In this document: in pieces, positions 42,816-52,115 of the stretch | Layout: each line of letters begins with the position of its first letter | How positions within the stretch are numbered: the stretch's first letter is position 1 | Assembly (NCBI RefSeq): GCF_000969835.1 | Contig: NZ_KQ033913.1 | Span: 2,252,102 to 2,316,101 of the forward strand | From: Parabacteroides goldsteinii DSM 19448 = WAL 12034 | Lineage (GTDB): Bacteria > Bacteroidota > Bacteroidia > Bacteroidales > Tannerellaceae | Length of the DNA stretch: 64,000 bases | Direction: 5' to 3' | Made by a program: the position numbers and the translations under genes | The notes under the pieces: model-generated | Databases searched by the model: none | What the model was told of the DNA's origin: nothing | The model's input: the letters and a program-made list of their open reading frames with translations, nothing else

Positions 42816-44204
42816 TTACTTACACATCTCATTAATCACCGCAATCAACTCGCCGCCGATTTCTTCAGCTTCTTTCATGGTGTGAGCTTCGGAATAGATA
42901 CGGATGATCGGTTCGGTATTACTTTTACGGAGGTGAACCCATTTGTCAGGGAAGTCGATCTTTACACCATCGATATCAGTGATATCATACTGAGCAAATT
43001 TTTCTTTCACCTTAGCCAGGATTGCATCCACATCGATCTCCGGAGTCAGCTGTACTTTCTGCTTGGAGATAAAATACGGAGGATAGCTGGCACGTAATTC
43101 GCTTGTTTTCATTTTCTTCTTTGCCAGATGAGTCAGGAACAAGGCAATACCAACCAAAGCATCACGACCGTAATGGCTGGCCGGATAGATCACACCACCG
43201 TTACCTTCACCACCAATCACAGCATTTGTCGCTTTCATCTTTGTAACAACGTTTACTTCACCTACCGCAGCTGCATTATATTCGCAACCATGGGCACGGG
43301 TTACATCACGTAACGCACGGCTTGAACTCAGGTTACTTACCGTATTACCCGGCGTATGACTCAATATATAATCGGCTACTGCCACCAATGTGTACTCTTC
43401 ACCAAACATTTCACCATCTTCGCAGATAATAGCCAAACGGTCTACGTCCGGATCGACAACAAAACCGACATCCGCTTTAGCATGCTTCATCAGGTCAGAA
43501 ATCTCTGTCAGGTTTTCAGGAATAGGTTCCGGATTATGAGAAAAGTTTCCGTGAGGCGCACAATGCAGTTTAAAGATTTCCTTCACACCCAAAGCATAAA
43601 GTAAATCCGGCAAAACAATACCACCCACTGAGTTTACAGCATCAATAGCCACCCGGAAGTTAGCCGCTTTAATCGCTTCTACATCCACCAGGTCAAGGTT
43701 GAGCACGCTCTCGATATGTTTCTGATTATATGTATTATTGACGATCACTTTTCCCAAATGATCCACATCGGCAAATTCAAAACTTTCAGAAGCTGCAATA
43801 TCCAAAACTTCAGCACCTTCGGCAGCATTCAGGAACTCTCCTTTTTCGTTCAATAACTTCAAGGCATTCCACTGTTTCGGATTATGGCTTGCAGTCAGGA
43901 TAATACCTCCGCAAGCGCCTTCCATAGCAACGGCTAATTCAGTAGTCGGAGTTGTAGCCAGGTCGATATCGACCACATCAAATCCCATACCGGTAAGCGT
44001 ACCCAAAACCACCTGTTTTACCATCGGGCCGGAGATACGGGCATCACGTCCTACTACGATTTTGTTTGTTGTAACTGTCGTGTTTTTTCTGATGAAGGTA
44101 GCATAAGCTGCTACAAACTTCACAATGGCTAACGGATTCAATCCGTCTTCCGGTGCTCCGCCTATTGTACCGCGAATACCGGAAATAGATTTAATTAGAG
44201 TCAT
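42816..44204 (-). CDS. glmM: Phosphoglucosamine mutase / phosphohexomutase
   Basis: The 462-residue alpha-D-phosphohexomutase has the catalytic serine loop TASHNPKQWNALK (about 99-112), the metal loop DPDVDRLAI (about 238-246), the sugar-binding GGEGNGGVIY (about 325-334) and the phosphate-binding RKSNTEPIIRIYSEA (about 430-444). It converts glucosamine-6-phosphate to glucosamine-1-phosphate for cell-wall UDP-GlcNAc synthesis. A phosphomannomutase activity is not excluded, but the E-G-N-G-G sugar loop and single-copy housekeeping position suit GlmM. It starts 12 bp after the DUF4827 gene. Confidence 0.9.
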   Translation of the reverse strand: MTLIKSISGIRGTIGGAPEDGLNPLAIVKFVAAYATFIRKNTTVTTNKIVVGRDARISGPMVKQVVLGTLTGMGFDVVDIDLATTPTTELAVAMEGACGGIILTASHNPKQWNALKLLNEKGEFLNAAEGAEVLDIAASESFEFADVDHLGKVIVNNTYNQKHIESVLNLDLVDVEAIKAANFRVAIDAVNSVGGIVLPDLLYALGVKEIFKLHCAPHGNFSHNPEPIPENLTEISDLMKHAKADVGFVVDPDVDRLAIICEDGEMFGEEYTLVAVADYILSHTPGNTVSNLSSSRALRDVTRAHGCEYNAAAVGEVNVVTKMKATNAVIGGEGNGGVIYPASHYGRDALVGIALFLTHLAKKKMKTSELRASYPPYFISKQKVQLTPEIDVDAILAKVKEKFAQYDITDIDGVKIDFPDKWVHLRKSNTEPIIRIYSEAHTMKEAEEIGGELIAVINEMCK

Positions 44205-44216
44205 AAGTATGTTAGA

Positions 44217-44798
44217 TTATTTTTCGAATGTATATTTTACTTTACTAAAATAAACAGGAACATAACTGCTTTGGAAATAATTGCCCATTCTCTTAAATGG
44301 AACAATCATTCTGACAGTAGCGCCTTCTCCTACATGGTATAAAGCTGTAGCCAACCCTTCACCTACAAATAAATCCGGATCATAACTTCTACTCTCCCCG
44401 GAGTAAACATTATAGCCAAATACAAATTCTGTAGGGAAGCCATAATATCCAGGTCCATAAGTCAGATTATTAACCATGTTATATGCAGTATCAGAATCTA
44501 AGATTCCTTTAGCTTCGAAACGACAAAAAACTTTAGTTGTGCCCAATACTGCCCGATTTCCATTACCTGAGTCAATCACATTCAGATACACATCATTATC
44601 CAACTTCACAAATTCATTTTCCTTAAAAACGCCATCCGACGGGTAGTTTTTAAGAATCTTAAATCCTTCATGATCAATCAACCGATCAATCGCTTTCCTC
44701 TCATCCTTCAACCTCTCAGTGTACGACTTCGTTTTATCGCATGACACCACCATTAGGGCTGCACACAAAATCATCAGGATATAAAAACCTTTCTTCAT
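44217..44798 (-). CDS. DUF4827-type lipoprotein
   Basis: The 193-residue protein has a lipoprotein signal (MKKGFYILMILCAALMVVSC) with lipidated Cys at residue 20. The mature part has a helix (YTERLKDERKAIDRLIDHEGFKIL) and a beta-rich FKBP-like half (CRFEAKGILDSD, VGEGATVRMIVPFKRMGNYF, VPVYFSKVKYTFEK). Bacteroidales lipoproteins of the DUF4827 type share this shape and gene neighbourhood. The fold suggests a peptidyl-prolyl-isomerase-like structure, but catalytic residues are not evident, so its function stays unknown. It sits between the DHH phosphoesterase and glmM genes. Confidence 0.8.
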   Translation of the reverse strand: MKKGFYILMILCAALMVVSCDKTKSYTERLKDERKAIDRLIDHEGFKILKNYPSDGVFKENEFVKLDNDVYLNVIDSGNGNRAVLGTTKVFCRFEAKGILDSDTAYNMVNNLTYGPGYYGFPTEFVFGYNVYSGESRSYDPDLFVGEGLATALYHVGEGATVRMIVPFKRMGNYFQSSYVPVYFSKVKYTFEK

Positions 44799-44853
44799 CT
44801 GTTATTCTTTAATGTATAAATGAGCGACAAATGTAAATAATATCTGCCATATC

Positions 44854-45903
44854 TCAGGCAAGTTTCTCTATTTCTTCTATTTTATTAGGATTAAATTCTT
44901 TTAATCCCTTCTCAAACGTAGCTACAGCATCCTCCAAAGAGCCGAAAAACTCTCCCCCTGACGCATTTTTATGACCACCGCCATTAAAATACTGACAAGC
45001 AAACTGATTGCAAGGGAAATCACCTACCGACCGGAGAGATACTTTAATGTAATCCCTATCTTCACGGATAAAGACACTAAAAGTAACTCCTTCGATGCTC
45101 AACGGCATATTGACAAAACCTTCCGTATCACCTGTTTTGTAATGGAACCGGTCCAGTTCCTCCTTTGAAAGAGTTATCAAAGCCGCATGATGTTCCGGAT
45201 AAATCTTCATCTTTTCATACAAAACATATCCCTGCATCCGTAACCGAGATTCGGAATACACCTGGAATACTTTACGATATATCAGATCTTTGTCTATACC
45301 TTTCTTTATCAACTCACTGACAATCGTGTAAATCTCCGGTTTATTGGAGTTATAGGTAAAAGAACCTGTATCCGTCATCATTCCGGTATAAATACATACC
45401 GCCGCCTCTTTACTCATTAGGTCGAACATCCCCATACGACAGATAAAACGGAAAATCATCTCACTCGTTGATGACATTTCCGGATACGACATTGTTACGC
45501 GGCAAAAGTCAGCCGGATTCAAGTGATGGTCGATCATCACCTTACGCCCTTCCGATGCAATAACCGCTGGCGCCAGTTTCTCTATGCGTTTGGGTTCATT
45601 AAAATCCAGACAGAAGATCACATCTGCATCATGGATCAGCTGTTCCGCAAAATCAGGATACTTTTCATGTATCACAATATCTTTCGCCCCCGGCATCCAT
45701 CTGTAAAATGACGGAAATTCATTCGGGACAATAACCGTTACATTGTCTTTACCGTAAGTAGTAAGGAAATGGTACAACCCCAAAGAAGAACCGAGAGCGT
45801 CACCATCAGGAGTAACGTGGGTTACAATAACAAAACTTTCGCCTTTCTCTACGTATTTCTTGGCTTTCTGAATTTTCTCTTCGTGAATGATTTTTGTAAT
45901 CAT
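44854..45903 (-). CDS. DHH/DHHA1-family phosphoesterase (NrnA/RecJ-like)
   Basis: The 349-residue protein has a DHH domain with metal-binding motifs VTHVTPDGDALGSS (about 26-39), CLDFNEP (about 97) and MIDHHLNP (about 123-130), then a DHHA1 domain ending in GGGHKNASGGEF (about 310-321). Such enzymes degrade nanoRNA or the nucleotide pAp, or cleave cyclic di-AMP. NrnA-type nanoRNase is the best match by length. It lies between comEC and a DUF4827 lipoprotein gene in a compact minus-strand operon, 45 bp after comEC. Confidence 0.92.
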   Translation of the reverse strand: MITKIIHEEKIQKAKKYVEKGESFVIVTHVTPDGDALGSSLGLYHFLTTYGKDNVTVIVPNEFPSFYRWMPGAKDIVIHEKYPDFAEQLIHDADVIFCLDFNEPKRIEKLAPAVIASEGRKVMIDHHLNPADFCRVTMSYPEMSSTSEMIFRFICRMGMFDLMSKEAAVCIYTGMMTDTGSFTYNSNKPEIYTIVSELIKKGIDKDLIYRKVFQVYSESRLRMQGYVLYEKMKIYPEHHAALITLSKEELDRFHYKTGDTEGFVNMPLSIEGVTFSVFIREDRDYIKVSLRSVGDFPCNQFACQYFNGGGHKNASGGEFFGSLEDAVATFEKGLKEFNPNKIEEIEKLA

Positions 45904-45948
45904 ATATTATCATTGTTTACAGTGACAAAGGTACTACTTTTTTACGTT

Positions 45949-47226
45949 CTACGCAGTAAAAAAACGTTCAATAAGCAAATCAAACAATATAAATAACAAT
46001 AGAAGCAAGCCGGCAAAAAGGACTCCCGGACGTTTGGTCTTCGTAAATAACAAGAAGGAAAAAATGGAACCATACCCCAATATGGTCAATAGTAAATCGA
46101 TACGCCCATAAAAGACAGCCTCCTCTACACGGCTAAAGGCATCGACAATCCAAAACAATGTATGCGTTAGCTTCTCTACAAATAATTGTAATAATCCGTA
46201 ACCCGGAATGCCTACAGGAAGCAATAACCAGATCAGTCCGGCCGGAATAAGGAAGGTAGCCAGGAACGTCAAAGGTAAATTGGTACACAGGAAAACCAAC
46301 GAGAACTGCCGGAAATAATACAAACACAGTAAGGTTGTCCCGGCCTGGGCAGCCAATGTCACCGTAATCCATCCCCAGGGTATCGCAATAACCGGATTCC
46401 TCACTACAATAAGATTTTGCAGACGAGGTTGCAGATATAAAATAGACAATACAGCCAGATAACTCAGTTGAAAACCAATATCAAACAGATATAACGGATT
46501 GAACACCAACATACAGAAAGCCGCGGCAGCCAACGTATTATAACCGTCAGTCATCCGCCTGAGTACCCTCCCCGTGAGATAAAGCGTCAGCATCAAACCG
46601 GCACGTACAGCCGATGCAGCCAGCCCGGTAATAACCACGAAACTCCAAAGCAGACAAAGCGTCAACAGGTATCTCAGCCAACTGTAAAAACTATTCTTTG
46701 GTAAAAAAGAAAACAGCAAAGAAAGGAATCCGCAAACAACAGCCACATGAAAACCGCTTACAGCCAGCAAATGGGCTACACCCGTAACAGAAAACCGTTT
46801 CCTCACCTCGCGATCCATCTCTTTACGATAGCCGAGGGTAATAGTGGTCAACACCGACTTTTCCTCTTTCGACAAATTCAGTCGCTCAAAAGGCTCCAGC
46901 AAACGTTCCTGTCCTTTCCCACCCAGTTCCATTAAAAGCGATGTTTCACTGCTATCTCCCCTCTCCTGCCAATAAGCTGTCCACTGTATGGAAAAACTAA
47001 GCAATAAGGACAGAAACACCGCGCCCCAAACCCAGCGCAATTCATAATTACCGCTTTCGGACTCAACCTTCGGGATCAGATAAGAAAACGCAACAACCAA
47101 TAATGAAATGATAATCAACAACAGCGAGACAACGCTGCAATCGAAGAAGGCCTGCAACAAGATTCCGGTTATCCATATGAAAAGCGGCCTGATAAACGGC
47201 CGCTTTTGTATTTCTTTTATTATCAT
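45949..47226 (-). CDS. ComEC/Rec2-family membrane protein (short form)
   Basis: The 425-residue protein is mostly hydrophobic with about ten predicted membrane segments and the competence-domain signature VAHLLAVSGFHVAVVCGFLSLL (about 155-176) and ASAVRAGLMLTLYL. Full ComEC proteins carry a periplasmic OB-like domain and a beta-lactamase-fold nuclease domain; here the C-terminal nuclease is missing, as in many Bacteroidetes ComEC/Rec2 forms. It should form the inner-membrane channel for DNA uptake, although natural competence is not certain in this group. It follows rpe by 34 bp. Confidence 0.9.
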   Translation of the reverse strand: MIIKEIQKRPFIRPLFIWITGILLQAFFDCSVVSLLLIIISLLVVAFSYLIPKVESESGNYELRWVWGAVFLSLLLSFSIQWTAYWQERGDSSETSLLMELGGKGQERLLEPFERLNLSKEEKSVLTTITLGYRKEMDREVRKRFSVTGVAHLLAVSGFHVAVVCGFLSLLFSFLPKNSFYSWLRYLLTLCLLWSFVVITGLAASAVRAGLMLTLYLTGRVLRRMTDGYNTLAAAAFCMLVFNPLYLFDIGFQLSYLAVLSILYLQPRLQNLIVVRNPVIAIPWGWITVTLAAQAGTTLLCLYYFRQFSLVFLCTNLPLTFLATFLIPAGLIWLLLPVGIPGYGLLQLFVEKLTHTLFWIVDAFSRVEEAVFYGRIDLLLTILGYGSIFSFLLFTKTKRPGVLFAGLLLLLFILFDLLIERFFTA

Positions 47227-47260
47227 ACAAAGGTCGGTTTTGGTTGGTTATCTATCTTTT

Positions 47261-47911
47261 CTACATTTCTTTCAATTCTTTTATCGTTCGTATCGGATCA
47301 GGAGAACTGAAAACAAAGCTACCGGCAACCAGCACATCGGCACCGGCTTCCAGCAAACGCTTCCCGGTTTCCAGATTCACACCACCGTCCACTTCTATTA
47401 AAGTATCCAGCCCTTTTGCCCGGATCATTTCTTTTAAACGAGCCGTTTTATTGACCGAATGTTCAATAAAACGTTGTCCGCCGAAACCGGGATTGACCGA
47501 CATCAGCAATACCATATCAAGATCCTGGATAATATCTTCCAGCAGACTGATCGGCGTATGCGGATTTAAGGTAACGGCCGCTTTCATGCCGGCTTCCTTT
47601 ATCGCACCGATGGTACGATGCAAATGGGTACAAGCCTCATAATGAACATTCATCATATAAGCGCCAGCCTCAGCAACCTCTTTGACAAACTTCTGGGGTT
47701 CAACAATCATCAGATGCACATCCATCGGCTTTTTCAGGATAGGCTTTACCGCATCCAGCACGGGAAAGCCGAATGAGATATTCGGAACAAAAACACCATC
47801 CATAATATCCATATGCAACCAGTCCGCCTCACTGTTATTTATCATTTCGACCTCTTTTTGCAGGTTCAGAAAATCGGCAGCCAGCAAAGAAGGAGCAATC
47901 TTATGTTTCAT
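47261..47911 (-). CDS. rpe: Ribulose-phosphate 3-epimerase
   Basis: The 216-residue TIM-barrel enzyme interconverts ribulose-5-phosphate and xylulose-5-phosphate in the pentose-phosphate pathway. Diagnostic stretches are KIAPSLLAADF at the start, WLHMDIMDGVFVPNISFG (catalytic Asp and metal-binding His), DVHLMIVEP, HYEACTH, LMSVNPGFGGQ and EVDGGVNLETG near the end (second catalytic Asp). ATG 47911 is the natural start; the frame open to 47983 runs through a terminator and the -7 element (47930-47937), so that extension is rejected. Confidence 0.97.
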   Translation of the reverse strand: MKHKIAPSLLAADFLNLQKEVEMINNSEADWLHMDIMDGVFVPNISFGFPVLDAVKPILKKPMDVHLMIVEPQKFVKEVAEAGAYMMNVHYEACTHLHRTIGAIKEAGMKAAVTLNPHTPISLLEDIIQDLDMVLLMSVNPGFGGQRFIEHSVNKTARLKEMIRAKGLDTLIEVDGGVNLETGKRLLEAGADVLVAGSFVFSSPDPIRTIKELKEM

Positions 47912-47929
47912 AATTTCAAGTCTTTTGTG

Positions 47930-47937
47930 CAAAGGTA
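47930..47937 (-). promoter_or_regulatory. -7 element for rpe
   Basis: TACCTTTG on the minus strand fits TAnnTTTG. Transcription would start near 47923, leaving a leader of about a dozen bases. Confidence 0.55.
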
Positions 47938-47947
47938 CAAAAAAAAG

Positions 47948-47976
47948 AAAGAGAACACTGCGCAAGTGTCCTCTTT
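47948..47976 (-). terminator. Intrinsic terminator after the small 60-residue gene
   Basis: A 12-bp stem with one wobble (47948-47959 with 47965-47976) and a 5-base loop is followed by C and eight T residues in the minus direction. Confidence 0.85.
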
Positions 47977-47987
47977 CCTTCAATTTC

Positions 47988-48170
47988 TTAGTTCATCACA
48001 TAACCACCGAATTCCGGTTGCAGCGCAGGTTCCACATGGTAACTCCGTGCAAACTGAGACAGGAAATCAAGCGTTTGTCTGCTTGGTGTACTCTTCTTCT
48101 CGTTCCGGTTCTTTTTAGTTTTATCCTTCAATCCATCCATACATTGAGTAGAAAATCTCTTCATAGGCAT
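47988..48170 (-). CDS. Small conserved-looking hypothetical protein
   Basis: The 60-residue, basic protein has MKRF at or near the start (M1 at 48170 or M3 at 48164), a Lys/Asn-rich middle and a helical C-terminus with TLDFLSQFARSYHVEPALQP. I believe similar FARSYHVE-type small proteins occur near ECF sigma genes in Bacteroidales, but I cannot check this here. It follows the sigma gene by about 77 bp and ends before a strong terminator, so it is plausibly the last gene of that unit. Function unknown. Confidence 0.55.
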   Translation of the reverse strand: MPMKRFSTQCMDGLKDKTKKNRNEKKSTPSRQTLDFLSQFARSYHVEPALQPEFGGYVMN

Positions 48171-48246
48171 CCCCTTTTTAATCGTTTGATAATAAAACGG
48201 GAGAACTTTCTACTTATTATATGAACCGAAGAATATTTTTATCTGA

Positions 48247-48840
48247 TTATGCCATAGACAACTCAATACGGTTCTCATCTGCCATACGGCGCATGTTCAG
48301 GATAGCATAACGCATACGTCCCAAAGCCGTATTAATGCTGACACCGGTGATATCGGCAATTTCTTTAAAGCTCAGATCCTGGTAATAACGCATTTCCAGT
48401 ACTTCACGCTGGCTGTCGGGTAAATGTTTCACCAACTTCTTCACATCCGACAGGACCTGGTGGCGCACGATGTTATCTTCAATCGTTCCGTCACAAAGTT
48501 TAATATTATTGAACAGATCCACTTCTACCTCATCGTTGGACACTGTATTCTCACTGCGTTCCTGACGGAAGTTATCAATGATCAGATTATGTGCAATACG
48601 TGTAATCCAGGCTTTAAACTTACCGTTTTCGGTATAACGGCCCTGTTTAATAGTCATGATCACCTTAACAAAAGTCTCCTGAAAGATATCTTCTGTTAAC
48701 TCTTTATTGCGGACTATAAAGTAAATGTAGGAATGGATACTGCTCTTATGACGGTTCAACAACACATCAAACGCAGTATTATCACCTTGCGCATAAAGGA
48801 CGACCAGTTCTTCGTCGGTCATCGATTTTAAAGTCTTCAT
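48247..48840 (-). CDS. ECF-type sigma factor
   Basis: The 197-residue protein has sigma region 2 (AFDVLLNRHKSSIHSYIYFIVRNKELTEDIFQETFVKVIMTI; DIFQETF core) followed by FKAWITRIAHNLIIDNFRQ, and region 4 (LPDSQREVLEMRYYQDLSFKEIADITGVSINTALGRMRYAILNMR). There is no adjacent anti-sigma gene of the FecR type, so it is not part of a glycan-uptake cassette. It resembles the conserved house-keeping-like RpoE sigmas of Bacteroidales. The only downstream companion is a 60-residue gene. Confidence 0.93.
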   Translation of the reverse strand: MKTLKSMTDEELVVLYAQGDNTAFDVLLNRHKSSIHSYIYFIVRNKELTEDIFQETFVKVIMTIKQGRYTENGKFKAWITRIAHNLIIDNFRQERSENTVSNDEVEVDLFNNIKLCDGTIEDNIVRHQVLSDVKKLVKHLPDSQREVLEMRYYQDLSFKEIADITGVSINTALGRMRYAILNMRRMADENRIELSMA

Positions 48841-48980
48841 TACTTCTATGTTTTATAGTTTCTTTGAGTAATGTTTATGCTATAGGCAATGAGGTTTTAA
48901 ATGTTAGACAATTTTGTTTTCGAAAACAAAAGAACAAAAAGTATTTTAAACAGACAAATATTTCTGTTATTTTTATACAA

Positions 48981-49025
48981 AAATGTCCCCTGCCTGTACG
49001 TTTTATGTACAAACAGGGGACATTT
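48981..49025 (-). terminator. Intrinsic terminator after the FadL-like gene
   Basis: A perfect 12-bp outer stem (48981-48992 with 49014-49025) has an inner TGTAC/GTACA stem. It is followed by a T-run in the minus direction. Confidence 0.85.
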
Positions 49026-49042
49026 GGTAACAAACTATATTT

Positions 49043-50680
49043 TTAGAACTTATACCCCAAAGTTAAAGCAACCTGCGTTGTTTTTGTCTTTAATGAGGCT
49101 GGATCGGATTTAACAACTACCCCCTTATCCAGCAACTCTTCAAGCTTACTAACCCCTGCCTGGTAAGTACTAGAAAAAGCATAGGCATCTTCTTTATACA
49201 CCCGATAAACGCAAGCCAGGTCCATGTAGAAATTAGGAGTAAAACGATAGCCTAAACCGATAGAATAGGAATTGGTTCCTTTATCTACTGTATAATTAGG
49301 GATGGTACCAGCAACACCTACTGCCTGAGTATAAAACTCTCCCTTTTCATTTAACGGAGGAATTCCATCTTTTAAATGATCTTTCATCGGAGAAGTCTTC
49401 CATAAAGCTCCAGCACGAACAGAGAACTGAGGAGTCACCTTATATTCTGCACCTACTTTTAAAGTTCCTGACATTCCAAAATCTTTTTTGATATCATTGG
49501 TTGCAGACAAATCAAATCCATCCAAATCACTTAAATTCATCCTCTTGTAATTTGTCAACTCATAGTCTGCACTTATCAGAAAGTTTTTACCTACACCTGC
49601 GACACTGAATATCCAACGGTCAGGAGTACGAAAATGATAATCTCCCGCTTGATAATCCGGAGTATTTTGCACATTCATCTCCACATCATTTATAACAGCT
49701 TGCGCCGAACCATGAAAATAATCCGTCAATTTATACCAGGTAGGAGAATTATAAGCAACCCCCACCCTCAGGAAATCTACCGGACGTACTATTGCTCCGA
49801 TATTAAAAGCATAGCCGGTACCGTCAGTCGACAATCCATTATCCAACCATAATAAATCTTTCTGAGTAAAATCTTCCTGATATTTTGTAGTAAGATTATA
49901 ATCCATATCAGTTATGGCCACAGTAGCTCCCAAAAAGAAACGATCAGAGATATTAGTTGCAAATGAAATATTATATTGGCCGATCGACCCTTTCTCATTC
50001 ACAATCAAATCCACATTTTGTGGACTGTAAGGAGCCCATTCGCCTGATTCTTGTACTCCACCAAAAGCAGACCGATACACTCCGTCCCCAGCCGGATCAA
50101 TAATATTTGCATTATATCCCAATACAGGCAACCAAGGCATCCCACTATTAGGATTATATGGATCATAACCCGTATTTTTCGAATAAGTCAAATCTTTTTC
50201 CGAATACCCGAATGCGAGATCCGCTATATAATCAGCCACCGAAAAAGGCTGCGATCCATTCATCCTGTAAGAACGGTTGAAACTCTTCACCCGATTATAA
50301 GAAATCCCGATATTCCATCCAACTATTCCTTCATCATTACCCGTCGGGAAATAACCGACATAAGCTATATTATCAAAGTTGAATCTTGTCTTGTTCTTAT
50401 CAACCTTCGAGCCGTTCCAGTCCGTGCTCGCTTTAATAGAGGAAAGACTTACCGTAGTCACCACTTCCGAACTACGATATATCCCCAACCCTGCCGGATT
50501 AGTAGACATAGACGATATATCACCACCTAATGCACCAAAAGCTCCGCTCATACCTAAATAACGGGCAGTTCCGTTCAAATCAGTCTGAGACATTTTGTAC
50601 GCATCCATTTCACCCTGTGCATATGCAATACCACCGGCTAGAAAAAATGCCGATATAAATAAGCACGTTATTCTTTTCAT
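49043..50680 (-). CDS. OmpP1/FadL-type outer-membrane transport protein
   Basis: The 545-residue protein has a signal peptide (MKRITCLFISAFFLAGGIAYA) and then a FadL-like start: ARYLGMSGAFGALGGDISSMSTNPAGLGIYRSSE, given here as the NPAGL turn at about residue 62. Many amphipathic strands alternate with aromatic residues, and the protein ends in VALTLGYKF, whose final Phe is typical of barrel proteins. FadL relatives import hydrophobic compounds such as fatty acids or aromatics. In Bacteroidetes, proteins of this type also include PorV-like secretion partners; the length and strand pattern favour FadL/TodX. The gene has its own terminator. Confidence 0.88.
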   Translation of the reverse strand: MKRITCLFISAFFLAGGIAYAQGEMDAYKMSQTDLNGTARYLGMSGAFGALGGDISSMSTNPAGLGIYRSSEVVTTVSLSSIKASTDWNGSKVDKNKTRFNFDNIAYVGYFPTGNDEGIVGWNIGISYNRVKSFNRSYRMNGSQPFSVADYIADLAFGYSEKDLTYSKNTGYDPYNPNSGMPWLPVLGYNANIIDPAGDGVYRSAFGGVQESGEWAPYSPQNVDLIVNEKGSIGQYNISFATNISDRFFLGATVAITDMDYNLTTKYQEDFTQKDLLWLDNGLSTDGTGYAFNIGAIVRPVDFLRVGVAYNSPTWYKLTDYFHGSAQAVINDVEMNVQNTPDYQAGDYHFRTPDRWIFSVAGVGKNFLISADYELTNYKRMNLSDLDGFDLSATNDIKKDFGMSGTLKVGAEYKVTPQFSVRAGALWKTSPMKDHLKDGIPPLNEKGEFYTQAVGVAGTIPNYTVDKGTNSYSIGLGYRFTPNFYMDLACVYRVYKEDAYAFSSTYQAGVSKLEELLDKGVVVKSDPASLKTKTTQVALTLGYKF

Positions 50681-50711
50681 CGTTTCTGTTATTTTTCTAA
50701 TACATTAATAC

Positions 50712-50743
50712 ATAAGGGCACAAGTACGAATACCGGCCCTTAT
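50712..50743 (-). terminator. Hairpin between the low-complexity and FadL-like genes
   Basis: An 8-bp inverted repeat (50712-50719 with 50736-50743) has a 16-base loop. It is a possible attenuator after the low-complexity gene. Confidence 0.4.
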
Positions 50744-50765
50744 ACTAAATATTATCTCATTTCAT

Positions 50766-52115
50766 TTATCTACGTCCACCGGATGAACGTCCGCCGCCAC
50801 CGCCACTTGAACGGCTACTGCTTCCGCCACCACTACTGTAGGAACCGGAACTGCGACTACTACTGCTGCTTCTTGACGGTGCAGAATAGGTACTCTGACT
50901 TCTGGTTGTAGCAGGACTACTACTATTATAACGCGGAGAACTGCTTCTGGTTGTTGGCGAAGACTGTATTCCCGAAGAACGAGACGACGAACTTCCTATA
51001 CCACTTGAACTACTACGAGTGGAAGGACGTGTACGAACTGTTGCTTCCGACTGTACCCGGTTCGAAGTTGTTCCCCGGCTTGAACGGATGCTGCTTGCTG
51101 CTCCTCTAGTTGAAGATGAAGATGTGGAAGGACGCGAATAACGATCCGAACTCGTTCTGTTGGAACTTGTACGACTACTTTCACTTCTCAAAGATGTTGC
51201 ACGGTTGGAACTTCTATAAGACGACGACCTGCTTGAACCGGAACTGTAGCGATTGGAAGATGCTCTTCCTGCTGTATAGCGGCTTGACGTCGAACGTCCT
51301 GATGATCTGTAATTGTACGGACTGGAATAATAATGGTGGTGATGGTGTCCCCAATAACCTCCATAATATCCGCCATAATAACCACCCCAGTAACCCGGGC
51401 CGTAATAGCTCCATGACGGACCGTACCAAGGACTGCTCCAACCGGCGTAGAAGCCACCCCAGCCCCAACCGAATCCCCAACGGGGACCATACCAGGAAGA
51501 GTACCAGGGATTGTAACTATAATACCAGGGATCATACCAGCCGGAATACCACGGAGAGTATCCCCAACTATTACCCATGTTTATATTTACATTCACATTG
51601 GTATTACCGTCCGAGTAATCGGTATCATAACCATAACTGTAATATCCGTCACTCAGATACAGATCGACTTGGTCTGCACCGGCAATCGTGATCTTACTCG
51701 GTGAATGATAACGTACGATACGTTCGGTATATTCATTATCCGAACGGCGTTCCGCTTTCTTCGTAACTTTCTGATTATTATCAGGTAACTCTTCGATATA
51801 AGTACCGTCCGCTTCGTCCAGATCCTCATCATAAGGTTCCTCAACGTCAACAGATGTATATCGACGATTATATTCATCCACATCTCTATCTTTATCAAAC
51901 GCCGGATGTGAATCCGAAGCCGATGCCAATACAATTGCAGATGAAGACTCCGTTGCTTTTTCTTTTTTGGGCTGTATAACCTTCTCTTCTGTTTTTTCTT
52001 TCTTTTTTTCTTTACTTGAAGAGAAATACACATCATCAAAGAACTCCTCCTGGGCTGCGGCACTGAAGCCGACCAGAAGCATCACCACTAAAGATGTTAA
52101 TTTCATGGGTTTCAT
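50766..52115 (-). CDS. Exported low-complexity protein, Trp/Tyr/Gly-rich then Ser/Arg-rich
   Basis: The 449-residue protein has a signal peptide (LTSLVVMLLVGFSAAAQ). A charged region follows (EEFFDD, KEKKKEKTEEK), then about 90 residues dominated by Trp, Tyr, Gly and Ser-Pro, with a HHHHH run around residue 257. The final roughly 190 residues are mostly Ser, Arg and Thr. The composition suggests a disordered or phase-separating surface or periplasmic protein; I recognise no enzyme domain. It is encoded upstream of the FadL-like porin gene and may share its transcript. Either of two ATG codons (52115, 52106) could be the start. Confidence 0.75.
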   Translation of the reverse strand: MKPMKLTSLVVMLLVGFSAAAQEEFFDDVYFSSSKEKKKEKTEEKVIQPKKEKATESSSAIVLASASDSHPAFDKDRDVDEYNRRYTSVDVEEPYDEDLDEADGTYIEELPDNNQKVTKKAERRSDNEYTERIVRYHSPSKITIAGADQVDLYLSDGYYSYGYDTDYSDGNTNVNVNINMGNSWGYSPWYSGWYDPWYYSYNPWYSSWYGPRWGFGWGWGGFYAGWSSPWYGPSWSYYGPGYWGGYYGGYYGGYWGHHHHHYYSSPYNYRSSGRSTSSRYTAGRASSNRYSSGSSRSSSYRSSNRATSLRSESSRTSSNRTSSDRYSRPSTSSSSTRGAASSIRSSRGTTSNRVQSEATVRTRPSTRSSSSGIGSSSSRSSGIQSSPTTRSSSPRYNSSSPATTRSQSTYSAPSRSSSSSRSSGSYSSGGGSSSRSSGGGGGRSSGGRR

